DNA of 64,000 nucleotides from Haematococcus lacustris (taxonomy: Eukaryota > Chlorophyta > Chlorophyceae > Chlamydomonadales > Haematococcaceae): NCBI GenBank assembly GCA_030144725.1, contig JASKMD010000006.1:8465256-8529255 (forward strand). Reading direction: 5' to 3'. The position numbers and the translations under genes are program-made. Below the pieces are notes generated by a model. That model was given only the letters and a program-made list of their open reading frames with translations. It was not told the origin of the DNA and did no database searches. This document shows positions 48,571-60,915 of the stretch, in pieces; positions within the stretch are counted from its first letter, which is position 1, and each line of letters starts with the position of its first letter.

Positions 48571-51500
48571 GTACTCCACCCAGGTGCTGGAAACAGTGGG
48601 CCAGGCCCTGCTGGAGACCTGCGCTGTGATGGAGCCAGCCATATGGCACCTGCTGCACGGTGAGCCTGGCGTGTCAGTGGTGAATAGGGTCTTGCACACA
48701 TCGTCTATGTCAACACACCACATCATGCACACTCGCTTGAACACCCACCCACACACAAACACACACACATATGAAGGCACCCACACGCACACACACGCAA
48801 CAACCACCACCTGTCAACTGCCACTGCCTGCGCTGCTGCTGCTGCTGGTGGTGACGGTGCTGCTGCTGCTGCCCCTGGGGACTGCCTGCAGGCGAGCTGG
48901 ACTTTGAGTGGCGGTACCTGCAGACCCAGGTGCTGGGGGCCCCTGGTTCCTCCTTGGAGCTGCAGGCTGGAGAACGCATCCTCCTCAGCGCCTTCTCTTC
49001 GGCTGCCCGCAGCCGCGCCAGCCCCTGCCTGCTGCGCCCGCCATCCACTGCCCAAGAGACCCCTCGCCTGGGCTGGGCTGGGCTGGGACAGAGGTGAGGA
49101 AGCAGGGCAAGGTCGTCACTGCGACAGCCGTCCATGGCTGCACATACTGGCAACAGCTGCCTACTGGATTGCCACTATTGGGCCCCAGGCCAACAGCCTG
49201 CACTGATGCCTGGGCTGTGCCTGCAGAGTGTCTGTCAAGGTTTGGGACATGGAGGGTGACGAGAACATGTCCCAAGCGTGTGAGCGTGGCGCCGCAGCCT
49301 GCACTGCTCCCATGCCAGCAGCAGCAGCACCAGCAGCAGCTGCACCAGCAGCAGCAGCAGTGGTGTCAGTGTCAACTGTGGTGGCAGCAGCGCTTAGCAG
49401 GATCGCCAAAGCTGACGATACTGCGCCGCGGGTGTCAAGCTCGGTGCTGATGCAGTGCTGGGAGCAGGAGCTTCCATCACTGGCTGGGGCAAACAAGGTC
49501 AGTGTCGGGAGGGGGTTGCTGGGAGGGAGGCCATTGGTGTATGGGACGAATTGTTTGCTTGGCAGGAAGCAGCTGCAGGTGCAGGCACAGCAGCAGCAGC
49601 AGCAGCAGCAGCCCCACCCCATGGCTGGGCAGCCGGTGGCTGTCACAGCTGGGAGCGCGGTACCCTGCAGTGTGTACAGTGTTTTGTGTTGTCGGTGACA
49701 CATGTGGGGTGCAGCAGCAGTGTGGGAATGCCAGCAGGCATGGAGTGAGTGTGATCCCCCGCACACTTGCTGCCTCAAACCTGCTCGTCACCTGACCCGC
49801 AGATCTCCAGCCTTAGTGAAATGGGTAAGTTTCCCGACAGTCCAAATGCTATCCCGGCTGTTCCAGATGTGGTGGGGAGCAGCCACCTTGCCTTCGCCAC
49901 CATGCCCACCAGCACTTTGGCTTCCACCATGGCCAGCCCCATGCCCAAGCCCAGCCCAGGAGCTAAGCAGGCCCTCCCACCAACAACAGGAGCGAAGGAG
50001 CCTCAGTCAGCACTTATCACCAATTCATTACTCATCGCGGCTTACACACCAGGTATGATGGCCTGCCCTCATCAGCCACTGCTTCCTGCCTACGTGCTCG
50101 TCTGCATATATGATACATGGGCCTGGATGTCATTTGATGACAGTGTCAGGACCTGGCTACCTGACCAAGCATGCCCGCAACAGGTTGCCCAATCGTTACC
50201 TATAAGACGTGTTCCTCCTTCGTCCTGGTGACAGATCTTTTGCTGTCTTGCTTGCTTGGGTTATGGTCCCTTACGACTACGTGCTGTACACTGCCGACCC
50301 TCTCCCTGGTCTGAGTGCCCGCTCGCTACCTGCCTACAGAAAGCGCCAGTGCAGTTGGGCCCGCTGCAACATCCCACCTCTCCACCCCTTTGAGCAGCTG
50401 CGCACCCCCAAGCAGCCAGCCCACCCGATCCAGCCAGCCGCAGCTGCATAGCCTGGGGCAGTTCATGCTGAAGGGGCTTGCCCTCAGTGGAGCTCCCAGC
50501 TCCCTGCCCTCCCCAGGTGCCAGTCCCAAGGTGCCAGTCCTGCAGCAGTGCCTTCGTGACCACAGCCCTGACAGCAGGAGTGCCAGCAGGCGCCACAGCC
50601 CCCAGCTCCTGGCCAGCAGCAGCCAGGCGACCCTGAGCCCTACCCAGTCCCTCCCAGTCCCCTCACCCCACCCCCTCACCCAAGTGCAAGGCTCAGGCGC
50701 AGGAACACAGGATGCTGAGGCTGGTAGGCAAGAGGGTCAGAGGCGAGGGCCAGCGCTGCGTGCGGCGCTGCTGGGCAGGGAGCTCAAGGTCGCGCTGCTG
50801 GGTCTTCTGAACTGGGACATCGGCAACAAGCGTCGGGCGCTGCTGGGAGCAAGGCCAGCGCCTAGCCCTGAGCAGGGGACCCTGGTGGGCAGGACGGTGT
50901 CCTGCACTGTAGGGCCAGGTGGGGCGGGTGAAGGCAGCAGGAGGGCGGCCCGCAGGTGGCTCCCCAAGCCTGGGCACCAGTCAGGTGCAGTCAGCCCCCA
51001 GGAGGGCAGCTTCACCGACCTGACGCGCAGCTGCGCTGACATGAACGAGTTTCTGCCCCGCTACAACTCAGTCAGTGCGGCTAACCCGGCCTCGCCCACA
51101 CCCACCCCTGATCGTTATGGCAAGCCAGCTTTGCTCCCCTTGGCACGCCCGGGTAGCCACCACCTGCAAGTCCCTAGCTGGCCCTCCTCTCCCAGCCCAG
51201 GGGCCAGCAGCAGCAAGCCAAGGCTGGTCATCCCATGCCCACTTGCGACTGTGCTGAACCAGGCTGGGCCTACCCGAGCCAACCAAGAGAGGCCAGGCAG
51301 CACCAAAGACGCTGCAGAGGAGGGGGCCTGTGACTCACAGACCACTAGGTCCCTGGGGGGGTTTAACAGGACGCCTGGCAAGCAGCGCCAGCCATCCTTC
51401 CGTGTCAACCGCTCCCCTATGGCCAGCAGCAGCGCCCGCCGCATCGGGGCACTCATCTCCGGCCTGCAGGGCAAGGTGCAGGAGGCCCAGCGCCACCAGC

Positions 51501-54500
51501 TGCAGGCAAGGGCTGAAACCCTGCACCAGGACGAACTGGGCAACATCAGCATCAGCGCTAAGATTGGTGCCGGGGGCTTTGGGGCCTGCTACCGGGGCCT
51601 ATACCAGGGAACTGAGGTAGGGCGCGCAGCATGGTGCAGCCGCAGCTGCAGCAGGCACAGCTGCAGCAGGAGCAATTGTGGCACTAGGCCCAACATGAGC
51701 AGTAGCAGCGGCACTGGAAGCCGAAAGCCAGGGTAGACACCCCTAGGTTCCTGAGCACTGCAGCATGCATGCTCTTGCTCAGGTGGCTGCCTTGCTGGTC
51801 AGCGTGTTGCCGGTGGTGGTAGTGAGGGGTGCAGCTGTTGACATGTGCACATGTTGAGGCCGGGCACTGCATGTCATGGGGGGCCAGACACTGCCTGTGG
51901 GTTGACCTCAACACTCAGCCTGCCACTGCCTGCCAGCTCACGCCCCAAACAGATCCACCCCATGCCAGCTGCTTGCACTGGCCCACCACCGGCTCTGTGA
52001 TCCACCCCAGCCCAGTGAGAAGCCTCAGGCCCAACTGAGCTGCCGAAAGAGGCTACATCACACTCTGACCCCCTGACATCAGGCCGCTACCACTCGCCTG
52101 CCGTCACACATGAGGCTGCCACCTTTCCCTGCCAGCTCACATGCGGCAGCAGTGCTCCTGCAGGCCGCCATTAAAGTCGTGCATGACCGCCATGGCAGCG
52201 CCACCGAGGTGTTCCGCAATGCAGTGGAGCTGGCAGTGCTGAGCACCCTGTCTCACCCCAACATTGTGCAGGTATGGGGCGCTGCCAGCTCACTCAAGCT
52301 CAGTGGGACGGCGCCACTCTCCTTACCATCCTGACTTCATCAATATCATCTCTATGCCTGACTCACCCAGCACTTTGCGTTGCCATCGTCAATGTCATTG
52401 CCACCAGAGATATGGTTGCTCGTTTGACTAGCTGCTTTGGTCTTGTGCCAGTGACCCTCAACAGCATCCGCAGCAGCAGATCATCAGCAGGAAAAGCAGC
52501 ATCTTGGGAACCGCATCGCATAGCTCCACACCGCATCGCACCAGGCTCACCATACGCTATGTCTATGCCCTGCGCCCTGTGCCAAAGAGGTAGAGGGGCT
52601 GAGCTTTTCCCGAGTCTTTGTGCCGCTAGGTGCCGGGCAATGAGGCGTTTGTGACATCGCCCTTCGCCCATATAGATCATTTTTGTGGTCCTTATTTGAT
52701 GGAAGATCCACCACCAGAAACCAACTCACGGTCTTCACGGATCATATGGTCAATAGGGTGCTCAGTTCATGGATACGGGATCAACATAGACATCATCCAC
52801 AGCAGTGTGATGCTCCTGGTCCCGTGCCATAACCTTGACTCCTTGCCGTGCGCCATGGGCGTCAACCCCCTGGTGTCCACCTGACTGCAGGTCCTCACCT
52901 ACTTCACAGACGTGGGTGTCAGCTACCCCAGTGCTGATGATCTAATGAGTGGGGCCAGCGAGCCCCTCACCCTGCACCCTGCTGAGCAGCTAGCTGCCTA
53001 CGAGGCATTTATAGAACATCAGCAGGAGGAGCAGCAGCGACAACGGCATCAGGAGCAGCAGCAGCAGCAGCAGCAGCAAGGCCCTGAGGGGCAACAGCAG
53101 CAGCCGCAGCAGCTGCTAAAAACTCAGTACCAGCTTCCCCCTAGCATGCTCATGCCCAGCGACCAGGGACTTAGCAGCCAGTGCCCGTCTCCTCATGCAC
53201 CTCCTGCCCCTACGCCTCCAGCGCCTGCTCAGCGAATCAAGAGAGCCTTGGTGATATGCATGGAGTACTGTGACATGGGCACGCTGTGTGATGCAGTCCA
53301 GCAGGGCGCATTCCATGATCACACTGCAGGTCAGCTCAGAGAGGGGCAGGGCAGGGTATTGTTTGGCAGGAAAAGGCAGGGCAGGGTAGGGAGAGGCAGG
53401 GCATATGCAGAAGAGGTACAAGCCAGGTAGGGAGAGAGTGACAAGGAGTAGGCTAAGGCAAGGTGGTGGAGGGCAGATTGGAGTGTAGGTGGCATGAGAG
53501 GCAGGTGTGGCTGGGAGGGTGTAGGTGGCTCAGGGCATGTAGGTCAGGGAGGGATGTGGTGAGCAAGGGAAGCATTGGCTGCACCCATCCTGCGTACTGC
53601 CTGCCCTGCAGCCACGCCTGAGGCTGCGCCCAGGTGGCCCGCAATCTACCAGACGCTGCTAGAGCTGGCCCTGGCACTGCGCTACCTGCACTCCCTGTCC
53701 CTGGTGCACCGGGACGTCAAGCTGCAGGTAGGCCCTGCTGCCCACATGCCAGTCAGGCTAGCCATGGCACATGCAGGCGTGTAGCACTGGCCAGTGCAGC
53801 GTGGCTCAGTGCAAAAGTGCGTACCTGGTACTTTTACTCTTTATCTGATCGCCGTATCACCATGTTGCCGCTGTGCCATGGCCTGTGTTGACGACCCCGA
53901 GCCGTGGCACAGCACCTTCATGGTGAGCGCATAAGGCAGTAAGATGTGTGGCAGCTGCTAAGCTGCTGCCATGTCTCAGTGTGCTTGTTCGGCCTTGTTG
54001 GGGACGTGCCTGTGCAGAATGTGTTGCTGAAGAGCCACAGCAATGACCCACGTGGCTTCACTTGCAAGCTGTCAGGTGAGGCGCTGCACCTCTGGTCCTG
54101 CCTCAGTCTCCAGGCCCTGCCCCGCACCGCTCATCGCAGCGACCAAACCTCCAGCTACGGTGCTGCCGGGCTGCACCATCATCACAATCCTCGTCAGCCC
54201 AGCAGGCAACAACTACCAGGGCAGAGGGACAACGACCAGAGCTGACTCAGTTATGCACGCACGTGTGGACATGCTGTTGGCTAGCTCAGGCTCGCATAGG
54301 CACTAACCATTACACAGCAAGCACACCTTTGCATGCCTCCTTAGTCTATGCATGCTACCACTTAATGCCATGGCACATGCTCCAGCCCATCGTCACCAGT
54401 GCTGCTGGGCTGGGTGGTGTGTGAGTGTGTGCATGCGCCTGTATGGGTGCATTTGGCTTCACATGGCTGCAGACTTTGGCCTTGTGAAGCTCAACTCTGA

Positions 54501-57500
54501 TCAGCAGCACAGCTGCGTGTCGTCCTCCTCCTCTGTCAGTCAGCTCAGCAACCTACAGCCCGACGGCCACGGCTCCCATAGCCTCCTGCCTGCCATCACT
54601 TTCAAACCCTGGAGTGAGGTTTTTGCAAACCCTGGCCCTGAGGGCACGCAGCAAAACAAAAAGCCCCCACAGGCGTCGCCCCAAGGGGCCGCCCCAGCCC
54701 CTGTGCCGGCCAGCTTTCACTTTGCCTCGCCCAGACCCAGACGACGGTACAGCGGTACCGTCACCCACCTGCCGCCTGAGGCTTTCGCATCTGGTAAGGC
54801 GGACTCGCTGCAGCCACATGGCCCTGGTCTCATGAGCAGGACGATGGTGACACTTACTGCAGGCCCCCCTGTGGCCCCCCTACGGGTGCTGGTGCTTCTC
54901 ATTGACTTGACATGCACTCGCAGAGGCTGAGTCATGCACTGTGTGGAAGGGGCCAGGGTCCGCCCTCCGTACACATCGCTGACCCACCTTGTTTGCTGCC
55001 TTTCAAACCCCCAGATGGCTCCTCAGCACCTTGGCTCTCACCCTTGAGCCTTCATTGCAGTCGAACACACTAATTGTGGACCACTACAAAACGGTGTTTT
55101 GTCTGTGTGGTGTTCCCATCACATGGCATGCTCATGGCCTGTACATGGCATACACATGGTCGCCTACCACCTACAGCATTGCCTGACCCCGGAGGCTGTG
55201 ATGTAGAGTTGGCATGACAAACATGCACTAATTGTAAGCTGGTGACAGCTCAAGAGGGAGGGGCACACACTACTGTGCCACAACAGGCTGCTACTGCTGC
55301 TGGGCCTTGCATGATCGGTCTCGCACCCGCTTGTACCCCAGGCCAGGGTACTCCTTGCCCTTGGCTGGTAGAGCTCCTTGCTCTGGCCAGTAGCACAGCT
55401 CCAGTGGGCGCCACTTGCTCTCCCCAATGCGCTGCATGTTCAGTCACTGCATTGCAGTCCCTGTCCAGCCACCTGCCTGGCTGTGGGGCTGGCTTGGCCT
55501 TGGCAGCCTTGCCCTGGGCCTTGCCTTCGCCCTTGGTGGGCTCAGCTGCCGGCTCAGCCTTGGTGCGTTTGTTGCGCTTGGCTGGCAGGGGAGTGCTGGG
55601 CCCAGCCTCTGAGGCTGCTGCCTGTGTGGCTGCCTGGCTGCTGCATGGGGCCTGTGGGGGCTTGCGGGGGGCTACCACCGGGCACCACATCATGCCCTGC
55701 ACTGGCTGGTCACGCTGCTGGCTCCAGGCTGGGCGCACCAGGCGGGCTTCCACCTGCTGCCTCTCACACGGCTGCTGGCCATTCACTGCTGAGCTGACCC
55801 GGCTGGTGCGGCGCTCATCCACAAGCACCACCCTGCCCCTCCGCTGGTCTGTGCCCCTGGGCCTGCACACCCCCTTGCAGCAGGCCCGCAACACCACATC
55901 AGCACCCCAGCCTCCCCTGGTGCCAATGCCAGCTGCTCCAAAGAACACCACCAGCACCACCAGTAGATCAGATGGCAGCAGTGTGGGCCCCGGCAGGCAG
56001 TGTGCAGCCAACGCGCCCTGCTGGTGCTGGGTGTGTGCCCTGCTGTGTGACCCGCAGTGTGTGCCCTGCAGTGTGCCCTGCTGTATGGCCCAGCTCATAC
56101 CAGCTCATACCTGCTCATACCCGTGTGTCACTCACTCTCGCACCTCCAAAAGGCCCCTCCAAAGGGCACCTCCAAAGGGCACCTCTGGCTGTGCGCTGCA
56201 GGTGCTGCTGGCGTGGATTCCAGCATGGACATTTGGGCCTTTGGGGTGTGCATGTGGTGAGTGACGTGATGTGAGCAATGTGACAGGCTCTGCTAAATGA
56301 TCCAAGCCAAACCAGCACCACAGCCAGGCAGGTGGATACACAGTGACTGCAATGCAGCGCTAAACATGCAGCGCAATAGGGAGAGCAAGAGGCGACAGGT
56401 AGGCTGGTCTTGTAGCTGGCATCAGTGTTCTTCAGGGAGCAGCACCACTCCAGCACAGCGGCACTGACCTAGAGAAGGGCTGTAGCCCGCTGGAGGTGTG
56501 CTCAAGGACGGCCGAGCTGCCAGCCAAGGGCAAGGAGGACCCAGCCTGGGGTATGAGCGGCTGTGAGACCAGCCACCCAAGGCCCAGCAGCAGCCTGCTA
56601 GGGCACAGCAGTGTGTGCTCCTTTTCTGTTGTCATTAGCCTACATCAATGCATGTTTGTCATGCCAACTCTAGGCTATAGCCCTGTCACAGTAGTCAGGA
56701 AATAGTGTAGGTGGAAGGCACCCATGCCATGTGCATGGGAACATAACTCCACACAGACAGAACACAACCCTTAAGCCCTAGCGAGGGTCAAGGTGCTGCT
56801 TCAACACTGTTCCGTTGGGTGCTGCACGCTTCCGGTTTGTTCCTTACTTTGGAAAGCTACACATACATCATTGGTTTCCTAATCATCAATACACCAGGAT
56901 TCATTGTTTGCTAGTATTTGCCCATTTGCACTGCACCATACGGCAGTAGGCAATTGGGATTAAACAAACGGCGGCAGACAAAACGCCAGCCATAGTGAGA
57001 GAGGTTGATTGTGCCTTTGCATTGGTACTTATCACCTGCTGGGTTGATGAGGGAGGTGCTGGTATGGCCTAGCTACCTTGCCCACATAGCTTGTCAAACA
57101 AACAACCACTGTCCATCCTATTCATCACACCAGCACCTTGGCTCTCAATCTTGAGCCTTCATTGCAGTCGAACACACTAAGTGTGGACCACTACAAAACG
57201 GTGTTTTGTCTGTGTGGTGTTCCCATCATATGGCATGCTCATGGCCTATACATGGCATACACATGGTCATGGTCGCCTACCACCTACTGCATTGCCTAAC
57301 CCCTGTGACAGGGCTATGCATAGAGTCCACACCAGCACACCAGCATCAGCCACCACTCTTCAGGCCCTGTACACTGTGAGGCATTCTACAGGGAGCAGCA
57401 GCACTGCAGCACAGCCTCGCTGACCTACTGAAGGGCTCATCTGGGCTGCCAGCTCTGAGCTTATCCTGTTTAATGTCAGTACATGGTCATGGTCCTCATC

Positions 57501-58825
57501 AAACACATAGGGACACACTGGGTGCACTGCAGGTGACACACAACCTCCTTGTCGTCTTCAACTCTCTGTGACCTGAACCCTACCCACCCCACCCCCTCCT
57601 CCACTTCCTCGCCTTCCTACCCTGATATCCCACACTAACCTCTTCCCACATAACCTCTTCCCATCCCTTCCAACCATCCTTCTAGCTGTCCACAACCCCT
57701 GTCTGCCTGCCCTCTGATGGACAGGGAGCTGGCCACAGGGCGTGCCGTGTACGGCGCCCTGATGAGCGATGCCATCATCCGCCAAGTCACAGACCACGGC
57801 ATGCGCCCAATGTTTGACAACAGCACGCCTCAGGAGTACCGGCAGCTGGCCACCAGGTATGAGGGCTTCAACGCTGGGAGCAGCGGCAGATAAAATTTGT
57901 CAGCTGCAGCTTGACCCCTGGTGCTGGGTCCATGGCATTATCCCTGCTGCTCCAGTAGCCTGCTGCCTAACTCCAGGCTAACTCGGCTCCTTTTGATGTG
58001 CTCTGCATTCCTTCACCCTGCCTGCCGTCCTCTGCTGTTCTGTGTCCAATGAGCTCACCCACAGCAGCGACACAGCAGTATACGCCATGCTGACGCTGAT
58101 GCTGGTGAATGAGATGTCGTGGGGTGGTGCAAGTGGCATGGGAATGGCGATGTGGATTTGCGCCTGCAACTGCACAGCTGCTGGGTTGCATCAAGCTCCC
58201 CTGAGGCTGGGTGGCAGCAGCCTGCAGCAGCCTGCTGCTCACCTCGCTGTCAACTCAATGGTGGCGGAGGCAGAGGTTGAGGCTGGCTGCGCCCCAAGCA
58301 TCGTGTGCGCCGCCCTGTTTCCCCAGGTGCTGGGACAGCAACCCGGGCGCACGGCCCACCGCTGAGGAGCTGGTGCAGTCCCTAAGTGCTGCCCTGAGCA
58401 GCCTTCGGGGCGGTCGCCGCCCGTCCTCCCTCCCCTCCCGCCTGCATATCCCAAGCCCGCCCTGTGCCACTGGCACCGACCTCCCTGCGGGGAGGGAGGT
58501 GCAGCCCACGTCCCCCGGCTGTCCCTCACCCGTGACCAGCCCCACGACGCAGCTCCTGCAAGCCTGCCGCGCTGCAGCCCCACAGCCCGCAGCCCTCCCT
58601 AAGGGTCCTGGCATGGCTGCGCAGCAGAGCACAGAGCTGCCAGCACTGGGCAGGGAGGCACAGGCCAGGCAACACGGCGGGCTGTGGGCGGGGCAGGCAC
58701 GGCGGGGGAGGGAGGTGACCTTCAAGGACGTGGAGGAGCAGGACCTGCGCTACAGGCCGTCCAGCGCACAGGTGATGCAGCACCTTAGCTCTCAACCTAG
58801 AGCCTTCATTGCAGTGGAACACTAA
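48571..58825 (+). CDS. TKL-like protein kinase, 5' end missing
   Basis: Exons: 48571-48659, 48892-49093, 49227-49497, 49803-50052, 50340-51616, 52164-52271, 52891-53329, 53612-53727, 54018-54075, 54473-54793, 56202-56256, 57725-57856 and 58327-58825. Phases join throughout. A long Ser/Pro-rich N-terminus precedes the catalytic domain. Motifs in order: IGAGGFGACYRG (Gly loop), AAIKV (Lys), a C-helix with RNAVELAVL, ICMEYCDMGTL (hinge), LVHRDVKLQNVLL (catalytic loop), DFGLVKL, GTVTHLPPEAF (PPE in place of APE), MDIWAFGVCMWELATG and CWDSNPGARPTAEEL. All catalytic residues are present, so it should be active. A Gln-rich insertion of about 100 residues sits before the hinge strand. Substrate and pathway are unknown. 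Two introns hold Fanzor relics, and the last bases of the frame run into one. Confidence 0.88.
49498..49802. other. Kinase intron with Ala/Gln-coding stretch
   Basis: Contains a CAG run (49566-49659) that looks exonic, but its phase does not fit either neighbour. Splicing 49497 directly to 49803 keeps the frame, so I treat the whole stretch as intron. Confidence 0.4.
55016..56000 (-). pseudogene. Fanzor relic 2 in kinase intron 54794-56201
   Basis: Longest coding copy. On the minus strand it reads FFGAAGIGTRGGWGADVVLR, then RRGRVVLVDERRTSRVS, which matches the vvlVDEy.TSktC segment before the zinc ribbon of TnpB/Fanzor. It is followed by a Lys/Ala/Pro-rich linker and GRWLDRDCNA, the RuvC-III motif with its catalytic Asp. 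One extra base follows (GCAGTGACTG instead of GCAGCTCTG), shifting the frame inside RuvC-III. Only one Cys of the expected zinc ribbon is seen. The non-coding tail runs down to a CAGCACCTT end at about 55016 and contains hairpin ACAAAAC-GGT-GTTTTGT (55086-55102). RuvC-I and the N-terminus are not seen, so the copy is truncated. Confidence 0.7.
56310..56800 (+). pseudogene. Fanzor relic 3 in kinase intron 56257-57724
   Basis: Plus-strand copy of the C-terminus only: PQPGRW, then SDCNAALNMQR (the first Asp of DRD altered), then the PAKGKE region with substitutions. The tail follows with CCCTGTCACAG (56681-56691) and the hairpin CCCATGCCATGTGCATGGG (56721-56739). It is opposite in orientation to relic 2, with kinase exon 56202-56256 between them. 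Confidence 0.65.
57127..57310 (-). repeat. Fanzor-family end fragment in the same kinase intron
   Basis: Starts with the CAGCACCTTGG end seen at 55016 and contains the ACAAAAC-GGT-GTTTTGT hairpin (57193-57209) and CATGGCATACACATGG words. No coding part is attached. Confidence 0.7.
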
Positions 58826-59235
58826 GTGAGGACCACTACAAAACGGTGTTTTGTCTGTGTGGAGTTCCCATGCACATGGCATACACATGGGTTTATACAT
58901 GGCATATACATGGCCTATACATGGCATACACATGGTCATGGCCGCCTACCACCTACAGCATTGCCTGACCCCGGAGGGCTGTGATGTAGAGTTGGCATGA
59001 CAAACATGCAATAACTGTAAGCTAACGAACGCTCAAGAGGGGGGTACACACTTCTGTGCCGCAGCAGGCTGGGTCTTGGGTGGCTTGTCTCACACCCGCT
59101 TGTACCCCAAGCCTGGGTAATCCTTGCCCTTGGCTGGCAGCTTCCCTTGCTCTGGCCAATAGCACAGCTCCAGTGGGCGCTACTTGCTCTCCCCAATGCG
59201 CTGCATGTTCAGCGCTGCATTGCAGTCCCTGTCCC
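58777..59235 (-). pseudogene. Fanzor relic 4 at the 3' end of the kinase gene
   Basis: Begins with CAGCACCTTAG at 58777, directly after the last kinase-like codons, with hairpin 58838-58854. The minus strand reads the C-terminal block (DRDCNAALNMQRIGE, then PAKGKDYPGLGYKR) with a stop and small changes. It ends abruptly at about 59233, just upstream of the RuvC-III motif, so most of the coding region is missing. The kinase frame reads into it and stops at 58823-58825. Confidence 0.65.
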
Positions 59236-59948
59236 TGAGGTGGTGCGGGTGTTCAGCGGGAGCCAGCCTCCAGTTGCCGCTGCTTTCGCTCGGCAGTGCT
59301 TTCCGAGGAGGGGCATTGTGTCGCTGGGTGGGGAGCTCAAAACACCCAAACACTCCACATCATGGCTTCATCCTATGCGCACCTCAGCCACGCGCATCTC
59401 AATATTTGCGCAGACACCCAGCCAACTGTGCCTTCCTGAGTGTGCTGGTGCTGCTGTGTGTAGGTCGGCAGTCACCATCAGGACAAGCAGGAGGCGGCAG
59501 CAAGGCAGCGAGAACAGCAAGGGCATACACGCCTTGAGGCAGGTGCTGCACCCTGGGACCCCAACCAACCCACAACGAGCTCCATGCAGCCGCCAATGCC
59601 GGATGGCAGCCTGGTGGGTCTCCCGGGGATCACCCTAGACCAGGTGGTGGGGCCAGCCAGCTGGTGGGAGGGGTGGGATCAAGGCAGCTCTGTGCGCCCC
59701 AGAAGGGCTCCACAGGTTGCCCAAACAGGCAAGTGCGATGGGGACTTCTTGCTCCACATCTTGTGATTAGGTGCTGCGACAGGCAAGCCCTGTGCAGATG
59801 ATGGGCAAGGGCTGGCTGCAGCTGATGCCAGTTGGGCAGTCGAAACACCAACAGGCCAATGTAGGCGGCGTCCTGCTAGCTGGTCATGTGGGTGCCAGCA
59901 GCATGGTCACTGGAGCTGCGCATTGTGCATCTGACCAAGTGTGTCTCA
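59236..59948. other. Region with coding-like frames, unassigned
   Basis: Plus-strand frame at about 59235-59345 reads EVVRVFSGSQPP and RRGIVSLGGEL, and 59584-59766 reads MQPPMPDGSLVGLPG; both have mixed composition like real exons. They could be the original 3' exons of the kinase gene or part of another element. I cannot link them by phase or family. Confidence 0.25.
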
Positions 59949-60238
59949 GGGGCGTCACACCAGGGGGCGTCACACTAGGGGCGTCACACCAGGGGTGTCA
60001 CACTAGGGGCGTCACACCAGGGGTGTCACACTAGGGGCGTCACACCAGGGGTGTCACACCAGGGATATCACATCAGGGGCGTCACATCAGGGGCGGCACA
60101 CCAGGGGTGTCACATAAGGGGCGTCACACCAGGGGTGTCACACCAGGGTCGTCACACCAGGGGCATCACACCAAGGTTGTCACACCAGGGGTGTCACATT
60201 TGGAGTGTCACATCAGGTGCGTCACACCAGGGGCGGCG
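59949..60238. repeat. Minisatellite, about 17-base unit (AGGGGCGTCACACC)
   Basis: About 17 head-to-tail copies of AGGGG(C/T)(G/A)(T/G)C(A)CAC(A)(C/T)C with C/T alternation, so a longer two-unit period is visible in the first part. No spacers; not a CRISPR array. Confidence 0.93.
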
Positions 60239-60907
60239 CACAACACACATGACATCACCGCCATGGGGTGGTGGGTGGCAGGCCTAGGGTTAAATCATGG
60301 TGTGCTAGTGATCATGAAGTGCTTGGCATCTATGCAATTCATCTGAGGTGGAGCTTTTTACACACTAACAAGCAGTGTGTCGCAGGGGTTGTGTGGCCTG
60401 TTAGTTTTCATGTCCAGCCAGGCCCACCATTGAAGCCTGGCCCACCAATCAGCTTTAGCAGCCTATTGCCCACAACAGCTCACTACCTGTAGGACGAAGA
60501 GGAAAATGGTATTTCAGTACTGCACTTGGTACCGAACCCTTGTGACATCATGCCATTAGCTTAGGGTGTAGCAGTGAAGGGTCTTTAGTGTTGTGTGTTT
60601 CAGCTTGTCGCTGGGTTGCTGCATGTGTAGAAGATGTTTTACGCATGTCTCACATTGCACTCGCTTTGGGCAGAGTTCATGCACCACTCTTGAATCAATT
60701 CATGGCACAGGCCACCTCGATGTCGCCTACACATACAAGGCATGGGCTAGGGATGGTGGCACCAGGCCCTGGTTACAGTACAGTGAAGTGAGAAACATGG
60801 CTTTGTTGGCTGCGGGGCATTTAGTGGTCCTGCTGGGCATTTAACTAAGTGCAGCTTTGTGATCAATGTAACAACAATAACAACAATTGGTTATACATCT
60901 GCCTAAG
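60239..60907. other. No gene seen
   Basis: Short frames only, no splice-consistent exons and no repeat recognised. Confidence 0.35.
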
Positions 60908-60915
60908 GTCTGCAT

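Noticed and set aside
49566..49659. An extra kinase exon encoding Ala or Gln runs
   Set aside because: Length gives a phase that fits neither neighbouring exon, whereas direct splicing 49497 to 49803 keeps the frame.
55250..56098. A single intact 282-residue minus-strand protein
   Set aside because: It is a Fanzor relic; the frame changes inside RuvC-III because of an extra base, so the C-terminal part of this frame is not genuine.
59949..60238. Regular short repeats resembling a CRISPR array
   Set aside because: Units are contiguous with no unique spacers, in a eukaryotic genome; this is a minisatellite.
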